Shown one piece after another: positions 57,450-64,000 of a stretch of DNA of 64,000 bases (position 1 is its first letter; each line of letters starts with the position of its first letter). Origin of the DNA: Pomphorhynchus laevis (Eukaryota > Acanthocephala > Palaeacanthocephala > Echinorhynchida > Pomphorhynchidae); assembly GCA_012934845.2 (NCBI GenBank), contig WNNJ02001333.1, positions 62,001 through 126,000 on the forward strand. The letters are read 5' to 3'. The position numbers and the translations under genes are program-made. Below the pieces are notes generated by a model, which did not search any database, was not told the DNA's origin, and saw only the letters and a program-made list of their open reading frames with translations.

Positions 57450-58930
57450 AATAATACAAGTAATACACATGTTTTACAACAAAGCGAACGAGACGCAGTC
57501 CGCTGACAGGCTTCCAACATGCACGCGATGTTGCCTCTTTGAATTTCAGCGCTGACTCGCTGTAGAAGCCATATAGCTGCATGCGGCTCTTGAGTCGTTT
57601 CCTCTAATCGATTCTCAAAGACGAGCAGAAACTCTATTGCAGACTCGCTGAGATGACCGAGAGTATCAACCGCAACCGGGACAAACTCGTATACAGAGCT
57701 ATCAAGTTAGATGTATTTGCGGCGCTTGCGATGTTCAACTTCAGAGGGCATTGGTGAATTAATCAAAGTTGCTGATCAGCTCTTCGCTAGAGGATTGAAA
57801 CATGTGTAATCCCAAACCAGCAGACGACCGGAGCTCCATGAGACCAAGAACATAGCGTCTGGTCGTTTACAACCGGTTCTGCAGAGTATCGGAGGCTCGA
57901 GACGTGCGGGAACGCCAGCAGAACAGAGTGCGTATCGTATCAAATTGTTTACTGCCACATGACCACTGTGACGTAATTTCAATTTTCGGAAGTTGAGGGC
58001 GTGAAGGGTTCATCCGTGGATCCGCATGTGCATTTAAACGAACTGCGAGGTGTCTAATCAAGTCTAAGGCCGATTGCCAACAAAAAGGAGACATTGTCGA
58101 ACTTGGTTCTGAACGCGGACGACAGATTGGCCTCCAAACAAACGCTACACCAGTTTTTGTAGATAGTAAACAAATTTTGTCAACCAACTAGAGGGAATCA
58201 TCGACCAGCTTGGCGTAGCGGCTTTAATACAGAAGATTCAATCAGAGTCTATGAGTTTGTTTTTCCTCTTGTGGATCCAATGCAGTTTGCCGGCGCCAAT
58301 GGAAGTGACAAAATGATCAACGTCGCGTAAAAAAGGTGCTGGATTGATTTTGAATTTTTCCAAAATTTCAGTTACAATCACAATCGAGGCGAATAACGAA
58401 GTGAAGAAGGATGGAACTGTGAAGTCGCATGGGATTGAAAATCGAGGTCAGCAAAACAAAATTGACTTGAGCCCATGAATAGCCGTTGCCAGTCGATTTT
58501 TACTTTTAGAGTTTTCCTGACAATTTGCAACTGCAACTCATCGAAATTTCTCAGAAGGTCAAGGCACTCATAGCATGGTGAGGCTCTAACACGATGCACA
58601 ATCCGTGGAAGATTTAACGAACGGGACATCATGATGAGTGCATCCTGACAACAGCAAATGTAACTGCTTGCCTATAGATCTTAGCTGGGTTAACGCGACC
58701 TTAACTCGTGTTTGGATGTGATCAACACCAGATAATAGGCACCCCAGAAGCGATGTCTCACTTTGAGAAATGCAACACAGTTCAGCTAAAAGTCATTTTG
58801 GATAACCGAAAAGTGTCGAAGTATCGGTGATAATCTCGCATTTAGCTGAGTTTAGTTTCAAACGCAGTGCTTTCCTGTAGAAAGTATATGCAACACATCA
58901 CTACGGAGAAGATCATCGGGTCCACTAAAA
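57450..58930 (-). mobile_element. RLE-type LINE fragment: end of RT plus PD-(D/E)XK-like endonuclease
   Basis: Reading leftwards, the RT C-terminal region shows MMSRSLNLPRIVHRVRASPC, then LLRNFDELQLQIVRKTLKVK. The nuclease part has LRHSGHVAVNNLIRYALCSA, RLEPPILCRTGCKRPDAMFL, and SSGRLLVWDYTC. It ends SVYEFVPVAVDTLGHLSESA and WLLQRVSAEIQRGNIACML. RPD followed 14 residues later by VWD-x-T is a PD-(D/E)XK-type pattern. This subtype (GKRPDG...LVWDxTC) differs from the one at 46.5 and 51 kb, so two RLE lineages are present. Many stops and frameshifts mark it as old. Confidence 0.72.
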
Positions 58931-59342
58931 AATGATTTATTTTTACGTGGCAAATGCGTGCCGGCGCACGCTTACATGACCACAGCAACAACAAAAATCT
59001 AAATCCTGTTTCGAGGAGGTGGGTACGGAGGAGGCATTTGAATGCAATAAAAGGGGAGCGCGGCAGAGATCGAGTGGGAGCTGATTCCAGGCAAGTGGGC
59101 GGCGACGAGAAAGGATCGGAGACCGTAGTTGTTAGAGTAATTGGGAACGTAGAGTAAGAAGAAATTACGGGAACGCAGTGATAGAGAGGTGGGGCGGGTG
59201 TCGTCTAAGAAAGGGAGGTGGATGAACGATGGGGAACCGACAGCGATGAGACGAAAAGTTACGAGAAAAAGGCGGAGTTGTATGCGGATGTGAATGGTAG
59301 GATAGGAGAATTGAGCAAGATATGTGGATGTGTGTCGAAGCG

Positions 59343-59372
59343 ACGGAGACGAAAGAGCACTTTCGTCTCCGT
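59343..59372. repeat. Perfect 13-bp inverted repeat
   Basis: ACGGAGACGAAAG and CTTTCGTCTCCGT are separated by 4 bp, inside the C-terminal region of the family C copy. A related CTTTCGTC block repeats 20 bp on. Confidence 0.85.
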
Positions 59373-59719
59373 CGAAATATCTTGAGCACTTTCGTCAAGA
59401 TATGTGAATGGTTAAACGGAGAGTTGAGCAAGATACGATGGATTTTGGAGAATTGACGAAAAGGCTAAGGCAGTAATCGATTTTAGGGAAAAGAATCGAT
59501 GAAAGAAGAGACATACAAGAACGGAATTCGATAAGGGGGCGGATACGGCGGATGTCACGAAGAATTAAGTTAGACGAGCGGAACTTGTCGCGGGCGAAGG
59601 GTTTTACGGGAAAGATGATCATCGAAATGGAATCATAAGAAAGTGAGATTGTGGACTACGGGGATGATTAATGATGCAAAAGATAGAGGGGGAGATATGT
59701 TAGGTTGACGGTGGAGGAT

Positions 59720-61437
59720 TCACATTATTTTAGACTTGTCTGGGTTTAGAACGAGACGAAGATGGGAGAGACGTTTGTAGATAGAAGAAAGACAGTTGGA
59801 GGCAGAAACGCCGATATCGTGTATGCGATGAACAGGTGCATGATCATGTATGAGGATGTCATCGGCGCGTTGCATGACGTTTAAGGAGTAAGGTTTGATA
59901 AACGGAGAGAGATTGCCGAGTATAAGAGAGAAAAGCAGGGGCCCTAGGACTAAACCTTGTGGTACCCCGCAGAAAATAGGGATTGGAGGATATGATGATG
60001 AATTTGAACAGACTCGAAAAGAACGGTCGGATAGATATGGGGCAAACCATGCTACGAAGGAGGAAGAAAATCCGTAATAATAACGAAGGCGAGAAAGGAG
60101 GATGGAGTGGTCGACGATGTCTAAGGCGGATGAGAGATCTAGTGATATGAGCACACTATATAGAGCCTTGTTACGAGAAATGATTAGGTCGTTGTTAACT
60201 TTGATGCAGGCGATTTCTGTGGAGTGATTAGAGCGGAAAGCGGATTGATAAGGAGGGTACAGATTGGATGAAGAGAGATAAACGTTCATCTGTATTAAGA
60301 TGATGCGTTCTAAGAGCCTAGAAAGAGTAGGGAGGAGTAAAATGGAGCGATAACTAGAAGGGATGGGGTCCTGCGATTGTTTCTTAAGAAGGGAAAGAAT
60401 GATGGCGGATTTCCAGTGTAAAGAGAATATACGATTGCGGATGGACGACTTAAACAAGGTAGTGAGGAAAGGGGATATCGATGAGCTTATGGATTTAAGT
60501 ATGGGGGTATGCAGAGGATTTGTTGGCAAGGACATAAAGACAGATAAGACCTTTGCAGGTGATACATGGATAAGATAAAAGAGTTCATTGAGGATAAGGC
60601 AAGGCCGGAAAGTGTGGGATGGAGACGGAGGTGCGAGAGAGCAACGTGGATATTTTGGTCTAGAGAAATGACGAATAATCATAGGGATTGATATTGCAAG
60701 ACGAAGAGGAGCAAGCAAGAATTGAGTTTAAAGTATGCCAGTGGGACTTAGAGTTGGACGTGGTGATAATTTTATGCTGCCAGAAGGAGTTGCATTTGGT
60801 GCGTAGTAGGTTGAGATGAGACCGACGAAGAGCAAGATCGGAAGCATGATGCAAGTAAGGGTGATGCTTGATTTGCAAGAGAAGATCAAGAGTGGATGTG
60901 AATTCTGAGTCGAAAAGAAATTCGAGATCGTGAGGATGGAATGATGTTATAGTGGGAGAGGATAGAGCCGATTTGAGTAAAGCATAGCGGAGTAGGGGGA
61001 GGTAAAGATTTCTGCAAGATAGACGTTGGATGGTAGATGTGTGAGGCGGGGTGTGGTTGGAAGTGATATCAAGGGTAACGATAAAGTGATCTGATTGACC
61101 AAGATCAAAGATGGACAGTGAGCTGTAGGCAGAAAAAATATCGGGGACAGCGATGATGTCGAATGCCTTCTCCAAGGTTATGTATTAGGCCAGTGGAGAT
61201 GAGATTGTAGTCGTAGTCGGATAGAATATTGATGAACCAGATGGAATTGGTCGAAGAGGAGCGGTCGAAGCGGATGTTTAAGTCGCCAAGAACAAGGGAA
61301 GGGATGGAGGACAAATAACAGTGGGACATGAGGCCAGCGAGTTCGGTAAAGAATAAGGAGGTAAGAGCTGATGAACCAGAACGGTATACAATGGTGAGAT
61401 CCAGAGTGATTAGGCTAGAAGAACGACAAGTAAGCAA
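59720..61437 (-). pseudogene. Family C ORF2 (endonuclease-RT), broken
   Basis: The endonuclease part (61,437-60,660) shows LTIVYRSGSSALTSLFFTEL, VLGDLNIRFDRSS (GDFN altered to GDLN) and GQSDHFIVTLDI. The RT part (60,718-59,720, 332 residues) shows SYRSILLLPTLSRLLERIIL, SLDLSSALDIVDHSILLSRL, CGVPQGLVLGPLLFSLIL and a MQRADDILIHDHAP site, in which YADD has become RADD. A C-terminal piece at 59,622-59,395 reads KIDYCLSLFVNSPKSIVSCS. It is inactive. Confidence 0.8.
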
Positions 61438-61794
61438 TTCAAAAGAGCAAGGACTTAAAGGTGGAGTGATTTTGCGAAGGGACGCGGAATGACGGGTGAA
61501 TGCGAGATAATTCAGCCATTATTAGAGAATTTAGAAGGGGATTAACTGAGGGGCGGGTGGATTGGACTAGGGAGCAACTGGCAGTGATCAGACGGCGAAT
61601 TGAGAGGTCGTCGTATTCAGAATGTCAGGATTCGGTTAGTCACAAGATATCGATGGATTGCTTGGTGAATATGTTGAGGATAAGATTGGATTTCTGGAGA
61701 ATAGATTTAGTGTTGATTAGGCCGAGGCGGAAACCGTATGTGGTGATGATAGGGGCTAGTAGAGAAGACACATAGGGAAGATGGAGCCCCATCG

Positions 61795-62325
61795 AATTTT
61801 GGAAAGGGTGTGGACAACTTGAAAAATTTCGTCGATGTTTTGGATTAAAAGCGATGCTTCGCCGTTTTCCAAGCGACAGAGTTTTTCGGTGCGGGCAGAA
61901 GAGAGTTGAGCGATTTTGGAAGGGGTGCGATTGGATAAAAAGCGAGTGACTGAAGTGAATATGAGTTTAAATCGTCGATAAAAGACATAGGACGCTTGAG
62001 AGCGATCCTTGAATACAATTTTTAGGAGAGGTGCTGATAAAGATTAGATTGCAAAGATTTGTTCAGGTGGATGAATGCGACAGGAGATATGTCGTCGAAA
62101 AAGTATGGGTTATCCACAGGAACAAGAGACGAGATTATGGTTCTGAAGGCTGAAATATCGTGGTCGAGACGTGCTTGTGGAGATATGGAGGTGGAAGGAG
62201 TGATATTGGTGACGATGACTCGACGATTGCGAGAATGAAAGTGTTTCCGTGAAGGAGAACGAATGACTTGAGTGTGTGAGGTTACGAGAGGAGAGCTGGG
62301 AGTTTCATATATGAAGTGAGTAGGT
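61795..62325 (-). pseudogene. Family C ORF1, C-terminal half
   Basis: In the best frame the strand reads SPSRKHFHSRNRRVIVTNIT, QARLDHDISAFRTIISSLVP and VDNPYFFDDISPVAFIHLNK. This matches QSRLDDDVSAFRSILATILP in the other family C copy. The finger end is not present. Confidence 0.65.
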
Positions 62326-62334
62326 TATTCAGTA

Positions 62335-64000
62335 TGTCGTTGAGCAGACAAATAGTTAGCGATCCATATAACAAGATCCTTTACGTGTGAAACTATTTTG
62401 ATGAGCTGACCACCTAGATGATATGTTGTCTCTAAGCATCATTACGTGAACGTATAAGCTTGCAAACACACTTCGATACATTTATATGCAAGCCGTTGGA
62501 GCATGCCCACTTAGATGATATCCATATCTAAATTCGACCTAATTGCTCGCCAAATTTTAAGATCATTCGCATACAAAAATGAATCTAAACTTGGGAAATT
62601 AGGTAAATTGTTCACATAAATACAGAATAGCAGTGGACACAATACCGAACCTTAAGCGACGCCAACATGAACAGGGTATCGATCAAAGAAAATACTATTA
62701 ACCGTTACTTGATACGAGCCGTGTGATATGAAATGACATACCCAGCGAATAATAATAGAATCAATATTCAATGCCTGCATTTTACGAATCAATATATCAT
62801 TTCAAACAAAGTCAAAAGTCTTCGAGAAATCGAAAAATACTACGTCGATATTGAATCATTCATCTACCAGGTAAACCCAACATTCCTAGGTTATTAAAAT
62901 ATTCGTCCCCAGTCGAGTGATTTTTTTCGGAAGCCATGTTGATTATGCCACAATAACCTATTAGTGTATCTAACAAATCCAACTGTTTTAATTTGAGAGC
63001 ATCTGTTAGTTCCTTATCAAACCAAGGAATGTGATGTATACGTATCTTGGCTACCTTACGAGGAGAAAATCGTAGTAGCAATCTATGCAGAACCGATTCA
63101 AACTGATGCCATATCTCAACTCCAATAAAACATTGCAAAATATTAAAACATTGCAAAATATTAAAACATTGCAAAATATTTTAACAAGGCTTAGAGTGCG
63201 ACAATATATGTGAGAAATTTGAGTCGAAACAGAGTACGCGATGGTTTGAGTTGCCTGGATGATCCAAATGCGTAACATTATTGATCATTTATTTTTTGAT
63301 GTAAGGTGAATATCGAGTAAAGAATGATGCTCTCCAGAGAAACTTGTGAACTCTGTAACGTGGTAAGTAATGTACGAAAATTAAAAGTATCAAGGAATAC
63401 CGAAGAAGAATGATCATTCGCAGAGAACAAAATCTACTCCAATCGACAGTCGGCATATTTATATCACCCACTACTATTACATTACTACGGTAACTAAATT
63501 TTAGCAAATCGTCGATTATGCAACTCACATTAGAGCATGGACTGCGATGGATTAGACCGATAATGACTGATCCATGAGTAGGTAGCAATATGCTACCCTA
63601 TAAAGCCTCAATCCCTGCTTGTGAACGTTACTTGAACGTTACGCTTTTATGAACATAAAATATCACTCCACCACCTCTATTACTGGTTCTATCCGCCCGA
63701 TAAGTGGAATAATTCGTGACTTCAATCTCGGTGTCTGTAATATCAGAGTATAACCAAGTTTCAGTTATAGCCACTAACAATGAATGCGTAATCTGGACAC
63801 AAAGTCTTAATTCATTAATTTTAAAGAGGAGGCTACGAGCATTGGCTTAGAAAATCATGCAACCATAATTGACAGCGGCGGACTGCTAAGGACTTATCAC
63901 ATTGTCACCATTTCCGCCACCATTATTGGACCCACTGAGAGCAAATCACAAGGGGGAACGGTACTCAACAATATTGCTTAAGCATCTGATACATTCAAAT
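62335..64000 (-). mobile_element. CR1-like LINE fragment, continuing off the right edge
   Basis: Minus-strand pieces show endonuclease (VIIGLIHRSPCSN, NVIVVGDINMPTVDWS), the linker WFDKELTDALKLKQLD, RT VVFFDFSKTFDFV, and LPNFPSLDSFLYANDLKIWR (FADD/YADD altered to YAND). It stops near 62,335, where family C begins. There are many lesions. Confidence 0.75.
63124..63183. repeat. Short tandem repeat inside the CR1-like fragment
   Basis: ACATTGCAAAATATTAA recurs three times in a row (period about 18 bp). It yields the repeated ILQCFN read in the minus frames and interrupts the LINE frame. Confidence 0.85.

Larger units (their letters stand above)
58926..62330 (-). mobile_element. Family C LINE, second copy, decayed
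   Basis: ORF1 C-terminal half (about 62,300-61,800), ORF2 (about 61,750-59,160) and a 3' tail are present. The tail reads ATTTGCCACGTAAAAATAAATCATTTTTT. The plus strand is purine-rich, mirroring the pyrimidine bias of the other copy. The 5' finger region is missing. It joins a CR1-like fragment at about 62,330. Confidence 0.82.

Noticed and set aside
1-64000. LTR retrotransposon, Polinton, tRNA, rRNA or CRISPR features
   Set aside because: No protease/integrase/RNase H series, terminal repeats, cloverleaf-like sequence or spaced identical repeats were seen; all RT domains found are of LINE or Penelope-like type.

Overview
This is eukaryotic, AT-rich animal DNA. It holds one spliced host gene at the left end, followed by about 50 kb of stacked and mostly broken non-LTR retrotransposons. 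The host gene has a short exon/short intron style (introns of 55, 60 and 64 nt beside introns of 0.9-3.5 kb) and a TTTTCAG acceptor 5 nt before the start codon. It contains a KRGKEDG motif that I recall from nematode UNC-11. These point to an invertebrate, with nematode and flatworm the leading candidates. I cannot fix the phylum from the sequence alone.

Left part (1-12,230). Nine exons on the minus strand rebuild, without a break, 272 residues of an AP180/PICALM (UNC-11) clathrin-assembly protein. They cover nearly the whole ANTH membrane-binding domain, including the PI(4,5)P2 motif [14 protein letters not shown]. The 3' half of the gene lies off the left edge. The introns hold AT-rich DNA, a 4-unit tandem repeat, and foldback/MITE-like elements with a 306-bp palindrome and a (TA)n run.

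Middle and right (13,800-64,000). Four kinds of retroelement can be told apart. (A) A two-ORF LINE whose ORF1 is a gag-like protein with CCHC knuckles and whose ORF2 is an APE-type endonuclease plus reverse transcriptase. Six copies or pieces lie at 13.9-19.2, 24.05-29.6 and 31.2-35.0 kb. (B) CR1-like LINEs whose ORF1 starts with a PHD-like four-cysteine finger and whose ORF2 is endonuclease-RT. They lie at 21.3-24.05, 30.6-31.2 plus 35.0-36.5, 36.5-36.9, 37.1-41.2, 41.3-45.8, 45.8-46.3, 52.5-56.9 and 62.3-64.0 kb. The copy at 41.3-45.8 kb has both ORFs open and every visible catalytic motif intact. (C) A CR1-related, pyrimidine-rich LINE at 47.2-51.06 (+) and 58.9-62.3 kb (-). (D) Fragments of restriction-like-endonuclease (RLE) LINEs at 46.5-47.2, 51.07-51.97, 57.1-57.4 and 57.45-58.9 kb. 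A Penelope-like RT scrap (20.44-20.82 kb) and three copies of a hammerhead-ribozyme-like core (29.9-30.4 kb) complete the picture.

Nesting gives a relative chronology. One family A copy (31,199-35,001) sits inside a CR1-like element, flanked by a 10-bp target-site duplication with one mismatch. No tRNA, rRNA, CRISPR array or LTR element was recognised, and no host gene was recognised right of 12.3 kb.
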